DNA of 64,000 nucleotides, from assembly GCA_016235595.1 (NCBI GenBank), contig JACRJX010000007.1, positions 1 through 64,000 of the forward strand, given 5' to 3'. Numbering within the stretch: position 1 is the stretch's first letter; each line of letters begins with the position of its first letter. The translations under genes were made by a program, and so were the position numbers. The notes below the pieces were generated by a model, which did not search any database, was not told the origin of the DNA, and saw only the letters and a list, made by a program, of their open reading frames with translations. The stretch is from Verrucomicrobiota bacterium (GTDB lineage: Bacteria > Verrucomicrobiota > Verrucomicrobiia > CAIQCK01). Positions 43,872 to 52,939 of the stretch are shown here, in pieces.

Positions 43872-45922
43872 ATACCCGAATTTCTGCGCTGTTGGCTGCG
43901 TGTACTTTGCTGTCCATGTCATTGCCCGCCAGCGCCGACATCACTGACCTCGACGAGGCTCGCAGCGGCTGGAAAGTTCGCCGCAGCGTCACTGTCACTG
44001 CTGCCGGCCAGACGGCCGCTTTTGCGGCTTTACCGTTGCCGCCGGAGGTCGCTGCCGCCGCGCAACCGGACTTGCGTGACCTGCGGCTTATCGGCGCCGA
44101 TGGCCGCGAGACGCCGTTTGTCGTGGATCGGATAACCGACCGGAAAGCGGCACGCCACTGGGACGGCGACCTGACTGATACGCGCTCGGACAAGAAGCTT
44201 CGCACCGTCTGGACCGTGGATTTCCGGGAGTCTCGACGCTTCGACACGATCGAACTGCGGATTGACGACCGGGACTTCGCCAAGCGATTTCGCGTCGAGG
44301 CGTCGGAGGACTCCACCGGCTGGCGCGAATTGATCGCCGACGCCGGCATCTTCGACCGGCAATGGAATTTTCGCGTCCACCACACCGTCATCCGGTTGCC
44401 GTCACCGCAGACCGCGCGTTACCTGCGGCTCACCGCCGACGACCAGCGGTCCGCGCCTATCTCCATCCGTGGCGTGACAGCCCGCATCGTGCGCGACGTG
44501 GCCGGCGAACGCTGGAGCCGGCGCGCCGACATCGGGCAGTCATCCGACGAAAAAAACATGCGCCGTTACCGGCTCGACCTGCCGCCAGGCTTGCCGATCG
44601 AAAGGGTTGAGATCGAATCGGACGACCCCGCATTCTCGCGCCGTGTGGTGCTGATGGAAGAACGGGAAGTGAGTGGCCGGCAGACGCGAGTCCGGCTCGG
44701 CGGTGGCGGGATTTATCGCCTGAAACTCGAAGACGACGGGCTGAGCGGCGAGGATCTTTGGTTCCCCGTGAACTCACCGCGAAGCGGCCGGCTGGTGCTG
44801 GAGATGCAGAATAATGACAGCCCGCCGCTGCGCAACCTGCGCGTGACGGTCAGCGGTGTTGCTTCGCGTGTGTTATTTCCCTTTGTCGCCGCCGCCGGGC
44901 CGTGGACGCTCTACTACGGAAACACGGCGACGCGCGCAGCGGTTTACGACCTGGAAATGCTCAAGACGCAGCTTGGCCTCAATCCGCGATTCATCACCGC
45001 AGAGCTTGGTTCGGAAACGCCCAATTCGCGCTACCGTCCCGTGCCACCGATGCAGTTCGTCGCTTCGCACGGCGCGCCGCTGGAGGCGCGGCAATGGAAG
45101 ATGGCGCGGGCGTTGACGCTGCCGAAGGTCGAAGACATCTACACCGTCACGCTCGCGGCGGCCGATCTGGCGGTGTTGCGGCCCGACCTTGGCGACCTGC
45201 GCGTGGTGAGCGGTTCGGGCCGGCAGATTCCGTTCATCCTCGAAGCCGACGCGGCCGAGGCGGAAGTCGCGTTGCGCATCGAGCCGGATACGCGGCCGGC
45301 CAAGCGCAGCCAGCGCGGCGCGGTCAGCCGTTACCGGATCACGGTCACCGATGTGAACGACAAGCCGATGACGCTGCCGCTGCAACAACTGCGCCTCACC
45401 GTCGCGGAGGCATTTTTCTCCCGTCCCGCGACGCTGACGGCGCCTTCGCGCGACCCGCGGCACGGCGACCACGTGCTTTTCTCCGGCGAGTTGTCGAGAC
45501 AAGCCGGACAGCGCGGACCGGTCCAACTCAATCTGGACGCCGATCGCTACAACACGTTGTTTCTTCAGATCGAGGAAGGCGACAACGCGCCGCTTACCAT
45601 CGAGAAGGTCTGCGCGATCGTCCGAGTGCCACGGGTTGTGTTCAAACTGAAGTCCGACGGGGACAGCTACCGTTTGCTGCTAGGCAATGAGCGGGCGCAG
45701 TCGCCGCGCTACGATATCCAGAGCCTGCGCCGCGAGGTGCTCGCCTACTCCGCCGTGCCGGCTTCGCTCGCATCGCTGGAACCGAACCCCGCGCACCGCC
45801 GCAGCGCGGCGGATTATTTCCAGAGCGCGCCGCCGACGCTGGCGCTTTGGGGCGTGCTGCTTGTGGCCGTCGTTGGACTGCTCGTGCTCACGGTGCGGCT
45901 GTTGAAGAAGACGCCGGTGTAG
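43868..45922 (+). CDS. DUF3999 family exported protein
   Basis: A 684-residue protein with a signal peptide ending at PASA (about residue 22), a long beta-rich periplasmic part (about 25-645) with discoidin-like strands such as FDTIELRIDD and ARYLRLTADD, and one C-terminal transmembrane helix (LWGVLLVAVVGLLVLTVRLL) followed by KKTPV. This is the DUF3999 plan; the function is unknown. ATG 43868 overlaps the DUF2339 stop (ATGA) and follows AAGGAG. It likely works on the periplasmic side of the DUF2339 protein. Confidence 0.9.
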   Translation: MNTRISALLAACTLLSMSLPASADITDLDEARSGWKVRRSVTVTAAGQTAAFAALPLPPEVAAAAQPDLRDLRLIGADGRETPFVVDRITDRKAARHWDGDLTDTRSDKKLRTVWTVDFRESRRFDTIELRIDDRDFAKRFRVEASEDSTGWRELIADAGIFDRQWNFRVHHTVIRLPSPQTARYLRLTADDQRSAPISIRGVTARIVRDVAGERWSRRADIGQSSDEKNMRRYRLDLPPGLPIERVEIESDDPAFSRRVVLMEEREVSGRQTRVRLGGGGIYRLKLEDDGLSGEDLWFPVNSPRSGRLVLEMQNNDSPPLRNLRVTVSGVASRVLFPFVAAAGPWTLYYGNTATRAAVYDLEMLKTQLGLNPRFITAELGSETPNSRYRPVPPMQFVASHGAPLEARQWKMARALTLPKVEDIYTVTLAAADLAVLRPDLGDLRVVSGSGRQIPFILEADAAEAEVALRIEPDTRPAKRSQRGAVSRYRITVTDVNDKPMTLPLQQLRLTVAEAFFSRPATLTAPSRDPRHGDHVLFSGELSRQAGQRGPVQLNLDADRYNTLFLQIEEGDNAPLTIEKVCAIVRVPRVVFKLKSDGDSYRLLLGNERAQSPRYDIQSLRREVLAYSAVPASLASLEPNPAHRRSAADYFQSAPPTLALWGVLLVAVVGLLVLTVRLLKKTPV

Positions 45923-45948
45923 GGAAAAGTTGCCTGCAACTCTTTCCT
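45922..45948 (+). terminator. Hairpin after the DUF3999 gene, possible terminator
   Basis: GGAAAAGTTG pairs with CAACTCTTTCC with one bulged base around a 4-base loop, directly after the stop codon. The stem itself supplies TTT, but no T-run follows, so Rho-independent termination would be weak. Confidence 0.3.
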
Positions 45949-45987
45949 CGCGTCCCGGCGCGGAGTCCTTATGATGAGACTCTGCTT

Positions 45988-46350
45988 ATGGATGTCATTC
46001 AACGCAACGCCACCAAGTCATTCATCACCAAGGACGGCTCGGAGATCCGCGAGCTGATGGCTTACCGCAACTCCTGCATCCGGAACTTGAGCCTCGCCGA
46101 GGCGATTCTGCCACCGGGCAGTGTCACGCAGGAACATTATCATGCCGGCACCGATGAGGTTTACTACATCCTCCAGGGCCGGGGCCAGATGCGAGTAGGG
46201 GATGAGGAGCGCGCCGTCGGGCCGCTCGACGCCATCGCCATCCCGGCGGGCCAGCGCCACAGCATCACCAACACCGGCAGCGAACCCTTGGTGTTCCTCT
46301 GTTGCTGCGCGCCCGCTTACGAGCACGACACGACTGTGATGACCGGCTGA
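45988..46350 (+). CDS. Cupin domain protein
   Basis: A 120-residue single-domain cupin. Metal-binding motif 1 reads QEHYHAGTDEVYYILQGRG (two His and one Glu), and motif 2 contains PAGQRHSITN. It is a small cytoplasmic beta-barrel, probably binding a divalent metal and acting as an isomerase, dioxygenase or sensor; the substrate is unknown. Start ATG 45988 gives the usual family length. A longer frame upstream overlaps DUF3999 and is rejected. Confidence 0.88.
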   Translation: MDVIQRNATKSFITKDGSEIRELMAYRNSCIRNLSLAEAILPPGSVTQEHYHAGTDEVYYILQGRGQMRVGDEERAVGPLDAIAIPAGQRHSITNTGSEPLVFLCCCAPAYEHDTTVMTG

Positions 46351-46358
46351 CGGCCCGA

Positions 46359-47222
46359 TCAGCGGCCCAGCGACCGGAAGAACTCGCTCAGTGCCGCGCG
46401 ATAGATGCTCTCGCACGCGGCGAAGCCGTTGTTGTGGTCGCCGCGAAGCTCCACCATTTTCTTCGGCCCTGGCGCGGCGGCGAAGAGCCGTTCCGCCTGG
46501 CTGAACGGCACGATCTCGTCCTCACGGCTGTGCAGGCTCAGCAACGGCGCCTTCACCGAGCCGATCTTCGACAGCGAATCGTAGCGGATGCGGCAGAGCC
46601 AGTGCATCGGCAGCCACGGATAGATTGCGCGCGCCATCTCCGGCACGCTGGCAAACCCGCTCTCCAGCACCAGCCCGCGAACGGGCTGCTGCCGGGCGAG
46701 TTCAACAGCCACCGCGCAGCCGAGCGATTCGCCATGAACCACGATCTGCTCCGGTGCGATTGACTTTTCCCGGCGCAGCCAAGCGCAAGCCGCGAGCGCA
46801 TCGTTGTAGGTGCCTTGCTCCGAGGGCCAGCCTTCGCTACGACCGTAGCCGCGGTAGTCGAAGATGAAAACGTTGACGCCGAGGTCGTGGAGGATGAGCA
46901 GTTTTTCATGCCGGTGGCTGATGTTGCCGGCGTTGCCGTGGCAGAAGAGGACGGTCAGCTTTGCGTTGGACTGTGGCAGATACCAACCGTTGAGCTTCAC
47001 GCCATCGGCGGTTGTGAATGTCACGTCTTCAAAAGGCAGCCGGAAATCTGCCGGCGTGTTTTCGACCTGGCGATAGGGGATGAAGACGCTGCGCCACTCG
47101 AACCAGCGCAGGAACAACCACACCAGCGCCAGCAGGGCCAGCCACTTGAGAACCTGGATTGCGATGTCGCGGGTCAACATAAGCCTGAACACGCCGTCGA
47201 AACCGCCGGCCGTCTCGTCCAT
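46359..47222 (-). CDS. Membrane-anchored alpha/beta hydrolase (BEM46-like)
   Basis: A 287-residue serine hydrolase with one N-terminal membrane helix (about residues 20-38). The hydrolase core shows FCHGNAGN (oxyanion loop), FDYRGYGRSEG, the nucleophile elbow GESLGC (about 163-168), an Asp in HSREDEIVP and a C-terminal histidine in GDHNNGF. This is the BEM46/YfhR pattern; substrate unknown. The start ATG 47222 shares one base with the lutC stop, so it may be the last gene of the lut operon. Confidence 0.88.
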   Translation of the reverse strand: MDETAGGFDGVFRLMLTRDIAIQVLKWLALLALVWLFLRWFEWRSVFIPYRQVENTPADFRLPFEDVTFTTADGVKLNGWYLPQSNAKLTVLFCHGNAGNISHRHEKLLILHDLGVNVFIFDYRGYGRSEGWPSEQGTYNDALAACAWLRREKSIAPEQIVVHGESLGCAVAVELARQQPVRGLVLESGFASVPEMARAIYPWLPMHWLCRIRYDSLSKIGSVKAPLLSLHSREDEIVPFSQAERLFAAAPGPKKMVELRGDHNNGFAACESIYRAALSEFFRSLGR

Positions 47223-47911
47223 TACAGGCAAAAGACCGTCAGCTTCTTCGGACCGTGCGCGCCGAGGACGAGGATGCGCTCGATGTCACCCGTGCGGCTG
47301 GGGCCGGTGATCAGGCACATCATGCTCGGATAGTTGCTGCCATAACAATTCTTCAACGCCGCGAACGCCGCAGGCAGGTCCCGCAGCAGCTGGTCGCGGC
47401 GCGCGAGCACCACGTGATGCGGCGGCAACACCGATAGCGCGCGGCCACCGGCGCTGCGTGTCGTCAGGACCACGGAACCGGTCTGAGCCACGAGCGCGTC
47501 GCACTCGGTGATGCCGGCGTCGCACGATTCAAGTTCGCTCAAGTTGTAACGGGCGCCGGTTTGCAGCACCGGCAGGCCCAGCGCGGCGAAGGCGAAGTTG
47601 GTCATTTCGCCGGCGTGCGTCGCGATCTTCTTCCAGCCTTCAGCGTGGGCCAGCGCGAGAAGTTTGTCCTGAAGCTCGTTGCGGTTGGCGACGAGCTGGA
47701 AGTCGGTCTTGAGTTCCGCCGAGTTCTTCGCAAACAGGGCCGCGCGCTCGTCGAAACTGTCACCCACCGCCGGCAACCACGGCTTGAAATCCGTGGGCCG
47801 CTTCTCGTGGGCGGGCACGCGCTGGCCCGGACCGGAGAGCAGGCCCGGTTTCGGCGCGGCGACTCGCAATGCCTCGCGGATGCGTCCAAGAATTTGTTCG
47901 CGTTCGCTCAC
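47222..47911 (-). CDS. lutC: Lactate utilization protein C
   Basis: A 229-residue protein of the LutC/YkgG family (LUD domain) with the conserved-looking ITECDALVAQTGSVVL and GPSRTGDIE segments. With LutA and LutB it oxidises L-lactate to pyruvate, replacing a classical lactate dehydrogenase. The true start is GTG 47911: it has GGAGGAG upstream and overlaps the lutB stop as GTGA. A longer frame to 48124 is only lutB read out of frame. Confidence 0.95.
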   Translation of the reverse strand: MSEREQILGRIREALRVAAPKPGLLSGPGQRVPAHEKRPTDFKPWLPAVGDSFDERAALFAKNSAELKTDFQLVANRNELQDKLLALAHAEGWKKIATHAGEMTNFAFAALGLPVLQTGARYNLSELESCDAGITECDALVAQTGSVVLTTRSAGGRALSVLPPHHVVLARRDQLLRDLPAAFAALKNCYGSNYPSMMCLITGPSRTGDIERILVLGAHGPKKLTVFCL

Positions 47912-49305
47912 GATTGTCTCCTCCGCCAGTAATCCTTGAAGGTGTGAAGGGCCAGCTGCGGCGCCTCGCGCGACTGGGTCCACGCATACATCGGGTCGAT
48001 CTTCGTGCCTATGATGAGGCCGTGGAACTTCTGGCCGAACCAGCCGAATTTCACGCCGAGACGGTAAAGCAGCGGACGGTTCATCAAGAACACAAAACCT
48101 TGGAAAATCAGCTTCTCCCACCACGGCGATTTGCAGCGGATGGCGTTGCGGCGGTTTTGCAACAGGTGATGATGCAGGTCAATCTTCACCGGGCAGGCTT
48201 CGGTGCACGCGCCGCAGAGCGACGATGCGAACGAGAGATGTTTCCAATCCAAGAGGCCGCGCAGATGCGGCGTAAGGACCGAGCCAATCGGCCCCATGTA
48301 GGTCGTCGCGTAGGTGTGGCCGCCAATGTTCTTGTAGATTGGGCAGACGTTGAGACAGCCGCCGCAGCGGATGCAGTGCAGCGTGTCGCGTTGCTCGGCG
48401 TCGGCCAGCAGGCGCGTGCGGCCGTTGTCGAGCAGCACGACGTGAAACTCCTCCGGACCGTCCGCCTCGCCTTCCTGCCGCGGGCCGCCGATGAGCGTGT
48501 TGTAACAACTGAGCATCTGCGCCGCGCCGACCGTGGCCAGCATTGGAAGGAACAGCGCGAGATCGTCGACCGTCGGCAGCACCTTCTCGATGCCGATCAG
48601 CGCGACGTGGACCCTCGGCAGCGAGGTCGAGAGCCGGCCGTTGCCCTCATTGGTGGTGAGCGAAATCATGCCCGTCTCGGCGACGGCGAAATTCGCGCCG
48701 GAGATGCCCATGTCGGCGGCGCAGTATTTCTTCCGCAACGTCCGCCGAGCAATCATCGTCAACTCTTCCGGGCTGTCGGTCGGCGCGCTGCCGAGTTTCT
48801 TGTTGAAAAGGTCGCTGATCTCGTGGCGCGTCAGGTGCATCGCCGGGAAGACGATGTGGTAGGGCGGCTCCTCGCGCAGTTGGACGATGTATTCGCCCAG
48901 GTCCGACTCCACGACCTCGACGCCGGACTTTTCCAGCGCCTGTGCGAGATGGATTTCCTCGCCGGTCATCGCCTTCGCCTTGACGATTGAGCGGACACGA
49001 TGCTTCTTGGCGACTTCGACGATGTAATCGCAAGCCTGCTGGCCGGTGCTGGCCCAGAAAACCTTCGTGCCGCGCGCCTCGATGTTCTTGACGAACTCCT
49101 GGAGATACGTGTCGAGGTGGTTGATCGCTTCCCACTTGATCTCCGCCGCGGCTTGGCGCGCCTCTTGCCAGTTCTGGAAGCGCCCCTTCTTTTCGTCGCG
49201 GCCGACGTAGTACTTGCCGAGCGCGTTCTGGATCAACGACCGATGGCGCAGGTCGCGCGTGAGGCGACGGGCGGTTTCTTTGAAAGTCTGGGCGATGGTG
49301 CTCAT
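47908..49305 (-). CDS. lutB: Lactate utilization iron-sulfur protein B
   Basis: A 465-residue protein combining an N-terminal LUD domain (AKAMTGEEIHLAQALEKSG, ADMGISGANFAVAETG) with two 4Fe-4S motifs, CIRCGGCLNVCP (about 305-316) and CGACTEACP (about 355-363), and a DUF3390-like tail. It is the central electron-transfer subunit of the LutABC lactate oxidase. Start ATG 49305 overlaps the lutA stop (ATGA). Confidence 0.96.
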   Translation of the reverse strand: MSTIAQTFKETARRLTRDLRHRSLIQNALGKYYVGRDEKKGRFQNWQEARQAAAEIKWEAINHLDTYLQEFVKNIEARGTKVFWASTGQQACDYIVEVAKKHRVRSIVKAKAMTGEEIHLAQALEKSGVEVVESDLGEYIVQLREEPPYHIVFPAMHLTRHEISDLFNKKLGSAPTDSPEELTMIARRTLRKKYCAADMGISGANFAVAETGMISLTTNEGNGRLSTSLPRVHVALIGIEKVLPTVDDLALFLPMLATVGAAQMLSCYNTLIGGPRQEGEADGPEEFHVVLLDNGRTRLLADAEQRDTLHCIRCGGCLNVCPIYKNIGGHTYATTYMGPIGSVLTPHLRGLLDWKHLSFASSLCGACTEACPVKIDLHHHLLQNRRNAIRCKSPWWEKLIFQGFVFLMNRPLLYRLGVKFGWFGQKFHGLIIGTKIDPMYAWTQSREAPQLALHTFKDYWRRRQS

Positions 49306-50018
49306 TGCTTGGCCAACACCTCCGCAAGATGCATCGTGCGCAACGGCTTCTTCTGCCGGTCCGCCAAGCTCTGGATGTGCATGAGGCAACTGGCGTCGCA
49401 CGACACGATGTAGTCAGTCTTGGTTTTTAAAGCCGAGTCGCATTTGACCTCGCCCATTGCGGTCGAGATCATCGGGAATTTCACCGAGAACGTTCCTCCG
49501 AAACCGCAGCAGCTTTCCGCCGCGTCCATCTCGACCAGTTCCAGGCCCTGCACCTTGGCCAGCAACGCGCGCGGCTGTTTCTTGAGTCCCACCTCGCGCA
49601 AACCGTGGCAACCGTCGTGGAACGTCACCTTCGCCGGAAACTTCGCGCCCACGTCGGTCACGCCGAGCTTGGTCACGAGGAAATCGGAGAACTCCCAGCA
49701 CTTTGCCGCGTGCGCTTTGGCCTCGACTTCGAGAGGCGTGCCGTGGAACAACTCCTTGTAGAACGTCATCATCATCGCGCCGCAGGAGCCGGAACAGCCG
49801 ACGATGATCTCAGCGCTGCGATACATCCCGATCACCTTCTCGGCGACCGCGCGCGCCTCGTCCCAGTAGCCGGAGTTGAACGCCGGCTGGCCGCAGCAGG
49901 TGAAATCTTCCGGATAATCCACCTGATGGCCCAGCCGCTCCAGCACCTTCGTCATGCTGATCCCGACCTGCGGAAAGCACGCGTCAATGAAACACGGTAT
50001 AAAAAGCGAAATCTTCAC
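49302..50018 (-). CDS. lutA: Lactate utilization protein A
   Basis: A 238-residue protein with two CCG cysteine-rich domains: FTCCGQPAFNSG with a later CSGSCGAM, and FHDGCHGLRE with SCCGFGGTFS, as in heterodisulfide-reductase-like LutA. It is the first gene of lutABC. It acts with LutB and LutC in electron transfer from L-lactate. No lutP permease or lutR regulator is adjacent. Confidence 0.95.
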   Translation of the reverse strand: MKISLFIPCFIDACFPQVGISMTKVLERLGHQVDYPEDFTCCGQPAFNSGYWDEARAVAEKVIGMYRSAEIIVGCSGSCGAMMMTFYKELFHGTPLEVEAKAHAAKCWEFSDFLVTKLGVTDVGAKFPAKVTFHDGCHGLREVGLKKQPRALLAKVQGLELVEMDAAESCCGFGGTFSVKFPMISTAMGEVKCDSALKTKTDYIVSCDASCLMHIQSLADRQKKPLRTMHLAEVLAKQ

Positions 50019-50436
50019 GTGTCTGTTCTAAACCTCGTTTACTCCTTGCGACAATTTCAAGCAGACTAAAACCTGGCTTTCTCCGGAGCAAGCTTTTTGA
50101 TGATTTGGCAGTGGGTCAGTGTGCAGGAAGACAGATTCCGGGTCGGCGGCCATACTGAGCGCAGGGACCGCCGCCGAATCCTGTTACCCCCACTTCGGGC
50201 TATGTTGATGATTGTCCGGTAGTGGTGAAACGATTTTATCTTGCCCTCTTTGGAATTGAATCTACTATCCGCGCCTGTCGCTGGCGCGCCAAACGTGTGG
50301 CGCCTGTCCCTTCGGGGATTCCACGGCTCCACCCTTTCCCTCCTTGGCGCGCTGGCGGCACTTCCCTTCAATGTTGCCAGACATGGGCATCAAGTTGGAC
50401 TTGCGGTTTGCAACCCAAGTGCTATGCATCAAAAGC
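50019..50436. other. Intergenic region between lutA and the hemerythrin gene
   Basis: About 418 bases between divergent genes. It holds a GC-rich imperfect repeat near 50286-50306 (GGCGC ... GCGCC) and short open frames without protein character. No clear promoter was identified for either side. Confidence 0.4.
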
Positions 50437-50844
50437 ATGGCTCTGATTACTTGGGACGACAGCATCAAGGTCGGTTTGTGGACGATCGACACGCAACACG
50501 AACGTTGGGTGGGTTTTATCAACGATCTGCACGAAGCGATGCTGGCCGGCAAGGGGAAAACCGTTCTGAGGAAAACGCTCGCGGCCATGGTTGACTATAC
50601 ACGCACCCATTTTGCCGACGAAGAAAAGCTCATGTCCACGCACGGGTATTCCGGATATGCCGAACACAAAGCCATCCATGATGCTTTTGTCGCCCAGGTG
50701 CTCGACTTGCAGCGACGGGTGCAAGCCGATGAAATCGGGGTGTCACGCGAAGTGCTGAATCGCCTGAAAAACTGGTTGGTCAACCATATCAAGGTCACTG
50801 ACCAGGACTATGTGCCGTTTCTGAAAAGCAAAGGGGTTCTCTGA
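50437..50844 (+). CDS. Bacteriohemerythrin
   Basis: A 135-residue four-helix non-heme diiron protein that reversibly binds O2. The iron ligands are visible in order: IDTQHERW (His near residue 22), HFADEEKLM (His and Glu), a YAEHKAIHDAF segment with two His, and NHIKVTDQDY near the C-terminus. The opening MALITWDDSIKVG is the usual N-terminus, which fixes ATG 50437. It probably serves oxygen sensing, storage or delivery. Divergent from lutABC. Confidence 0.93.
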   Translation: MALITWDDSIKVGLWTIDTQHERWVGFINDLHEAMLAGKGKTVLRKTLAAMVDYTRTHFADEEKLMSTHGYSGYAEHKAIHDAFVAQVLDLQRRVQADEIGVSREVLNRLKNWLVNHIKVTDQDYVPFLKSKGVL

Positions 50845-50972
50845 TTTTGGCGGGCACGCCATTGGACACAGACACCGAAGGTTGGTTGGCAGGAATGCCA
50901 TCGCCACGGTCAGCTTGGGTCCCCGGTCAATGACAACAGTCAGGTAGCGATGAAACCGGGAACCGGCTTCGT

Positions 50973-51260
50973 TCAGGAGAGCTTGCGGAGCTTTTCCTTC
51001 TTGGCCTCGCACTCGTCGCGCAGCTTCTGACGTTGGGTGAGCAGCGTTTGTTCCAGACTCAGGACCTTTTCCACGTCTTGGGCGGCGCGGGCGGCGGCGA
51101 TCTTGTCGCTCATGGAAAGCTCCAAGTCTGCGATCTTCGCCTTATAGACGGAGTCCATTTCGGCCAGTTGTTTTTTCTGATCGCCAGTCAGCTTGCGTTC
51201 CGGGCCGAGCGTCTTGCCGAGCCGCTCCATCGCGAGATCGTAGGAAGATTTCAAGGCCAT
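50973..51260 (-). CDS. Small coiled-coil protein, function unknown
   Basis: A 95-residue soluble, charged protein, almost wholly helical, with heptad-like runs (KKQLAEMDSVYKAKIADLELSM and following). No family name recognised. It lies 26 bases downstream of tatC on the same strand and may be co-transcribed. No signal peptide is seen. Codon use and length are consistent with a real gene. Confidence 0.7.
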   Translation of the reverse strand: MALKSSYDLAMERLGKTLGPERKLTGDQKKQLAEMDSVYKAKIADLELSMSDKIAAARAAQDVEKVLSLEQTLLTQRQKLRDECEAKKEKLRKLS

Positions 51261-51286
51261 AAGAGTCTCCGGTTGTGCTGCGCAGA

Positions 51287-52474
51287 TCAGCCGGCTTCTT
51301 CTCTCTTGCGTTCACGGCGCTCGATGAGCCACGCGCCCCAGACGCTCAGTTCGTAGAGCGCGCAAAGGACGACGGCCATGACGAGTTGTGTGAAGACTTC
51401 CGGCGTCGTCAACAACGCGCCGGCAACGAGAGAGAACACAATCCAGAAGCGGCGGCCTTTTTTCAGCCCGGCGTGGCTGAGGATGCCCATCTTCACCAGC
51501 GACAACAGCACCACGGGCGTCTCGAACGCCAACCCCATGCCGAGCATGAAGCCGGTGACGAAGGAGACGTATTCGCCGACGCGCCAGAACGTGACATCCA
51601 CGTGCATCCAGCGCGCCCAGGCGATGCTGACGGACAGTGCGCGAGGCATGATCCAGAAGAAGCAGAAGCCCGCGCCGAGGAAAAACAATCCACCGCCGAT
51701 GGTGAACGCCGGCCAAATGTAGCGTTTCTCGCGCCGTGTCAGCGCTGGCAGGATGAACTGGCCGATGAAGTAGAGGATGAACGGCAGCGCCAGAATCGAG
51801 CCTGCGTAAAGGGCAAGCTTGATGGAGAAAATGAAAATCTCGCCAGGGCCGATGGTGTTGAGGAACTTGCCCGGATCAAAATCCTTGGGTTCCTTGAGCT
51901 TTGCCAGTTCGGATGGGAATGCTTCTTCCAACAGCAGGCGATTGAGCCGAACGCGGTCATTGCCGCCGGGCTTCTGTTGCAACCATTCCAACGCCTCGTC
52001 GCTGAGCTTGATGTTGGCGAAACGTTCCGGCGTGTAGATGCACTCTCCCCCCGTGATTCTATTCAGGTCATCCGTCAAGTCCGATCGCAGCGCGCGGGTG
52101 GACAGTTGGGCGGGGTTATGCGCCTGCAACTCGTTCTTGGTGCTCTTGGAGAGGTGGTCGGCGAGGTACTGCGACAACGCATCGGGCGGGTTCTTCAGCT
52201 TGGCAGCGAGGTCGCCGGCGTGGCGCAAGTCGCGCGTGGCGAACGGTACCGGTTCACGAAGGACCTCAGCGACGCCATTCAATGGCCACACCAGCGCGGC
52301 CATAATCCACGGCAGACCGTAGAACGCGACGGAGATGGTGATGAACAACGCCGCCAGCGACTTCAGGAGGGTCCACCGCAGGTCTTCGAGGTGGTCCAGA
52401 AACGGCTTGGTTTCCAGCTCTGCCTCTTCGTCCAGCTCTTGATCGGGAGGCGGCGTATCGGATGGCTCGGCCAT
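51287..52474 (-). CDS. tatC: Twin-arginine translocase subunit TatC with large first periplasmic loop
   Basis: A 395-residue TatC, against about 250 in typical bacteria. The N-terminus carries the conserved HLEDLRWTLLKS segment (usually HLxELRxR) and TM1. A hydrophilic stretch of roughly 150 residues (about 62-212) then replaces the usual first periplasmic loop of some 45. The remaining five helices follow, with LGMGLAFETPVVL holding the conserved glutamate. It recognises RR signal peptides. The start is ATG 52474; ATG 52522 touches the tatA stop but adds an Arg-rich leader. Confidence 0.93.
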   Translation of the reverse strand: MAEPSDTPPPDQELDEEAELETKPFLDHLEDLRWTLLKSLAALFITISVAFYGLPWIMAALVWPLNGVAEVLREPVPFATRDLRHAGDLAAKLKNPPDALSQYLADHLSKSTKNELQAHNPAQLSTRALRSDLTDDLNRITGGECIYTPERFANIKLSDEALEWLQQKPGGNDRVRLNRLLLEEAFPSELAKLKEPKDFDPGKFLNTIGPGEIFIFSIKLALYAGSILALPFILYFIGQFILPALTRREKRYIWPAFTIGGGLFFLGAGFCFFWIMPRALSVSIAWARWMHVDVTFWRVGEYVSFVTGFMLGMGLAFETPVVLLSLVKMGILSHAGLKKGRRFWIVFSLVAGALLTTPEVFTQLVMAVVLCALYELSVWGAWLIERRERKREEAG

Positions 52475-52521
52475 AGCAGGTTTGCCGAACGCCCCGCGCC
52501 GTTGCGCGCGAGGCACGCGCA

Positions 52522-52803
52522 TCAGGACTTGGGATCTTCGGGCTTGTTCGGTTCGGTGGAGGCTGTCTTTGGCGGCTCAGGCTTTGGCGGCTCAGGCTTG
52601 TAGGTCGTCTCGTCGGGCGCATTAGCCGCCTTGGTGACCTCGTCCTGGATGTCACGCGTGGCCTTCTTGAATTCCTTGATGCCTTGGCCCAAGCCCTTGG
52701 CCAGATCGGGCAACTTTTTTGCGCCGAACATCAACAGCACCACCAACAGGATGAGGATAATCTGTCCCATCCCAAGATCCCAAACACCAAGTATTACGTT
52801 CAT
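52522..52803 (-). CDS. tatA: Twin-arginine translocase subunit TatA/E
   Basis: A 93-residue TatA-type protein: short N-terminus, one membrane helix ([14 protein letters not shown]), the [20 protein letters not shown] hinge and amphipathic helix, and a Pro/Lys/Glu-rich tail. It forms the pore element of the Tat pathway. It lies directly upstream of tatC and downstream of the pal terminator, so it begins a separate operon. TatB is not present, suggesting a TatA-TatC system. Tat substrates in this window include the Gfo/Idh protein and the isomerase-like protein at 59.3 kb. Confidence 0.96.
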   Translation of the reverse strand: MNVILGVWDLGMGQIILILLVVLLMFGAKKLPDLAKGLGQGIKEFKKATRDIQDEVTKAANAPDETTYKPEPPKPEPPKTASTEPNKPEDPKS

Positions 52804-52830
52804 GTCTCTTCTCCGTTCCTAAGATTCACA

Positions 52831-52846
52831 GAAGGTTAAGACCTTC
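52831..52846. promoter_or_regulatory. Inverted repeat upstream of tatA, possible operator
   Basis: GAAGGT-TAAG-ACCTTC is a perfect 6-base inverted repeat with a 4-base centre, 28 bases upstream of the tatA start. On the minus strand a TTGACC word (52849-52854) lies next to it and could be a -35, but the matching -10 is poor. Confidence 0.4.
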
Positions 52847-52881
52847 GCGGTCAAATGTAAAACTCCAACTCCGCCGGACAA

Positions 52882-52914
52882 AACGGCCCGGACACACGCG
52901 TCATCCGGGCCGTT
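52882..52914 (-). terminator. Rho-independent terminator after pal
   Basis: AACGGCCCGGA and TCCGGGCCGTT form a perfect 11-base GC-rich stem with an 11-base loop, 26 bases after the pal stop. Reading on the minus strand the stem ends in TT and is followed by TTG, giving a short U-tract. It separates the tol-pal operon from tatA-tatC. Confidence 0.75.
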
Positions 52915-52939
52915 CCGAATTGAAAACCAACCGCTGCAA

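Noticed and set aside
47912..48124. N-terminal extension of lutC
   Set aside because: The extra 71 codons read lutB out of frame; GTG 47911 with GGAGGAG explains the start.
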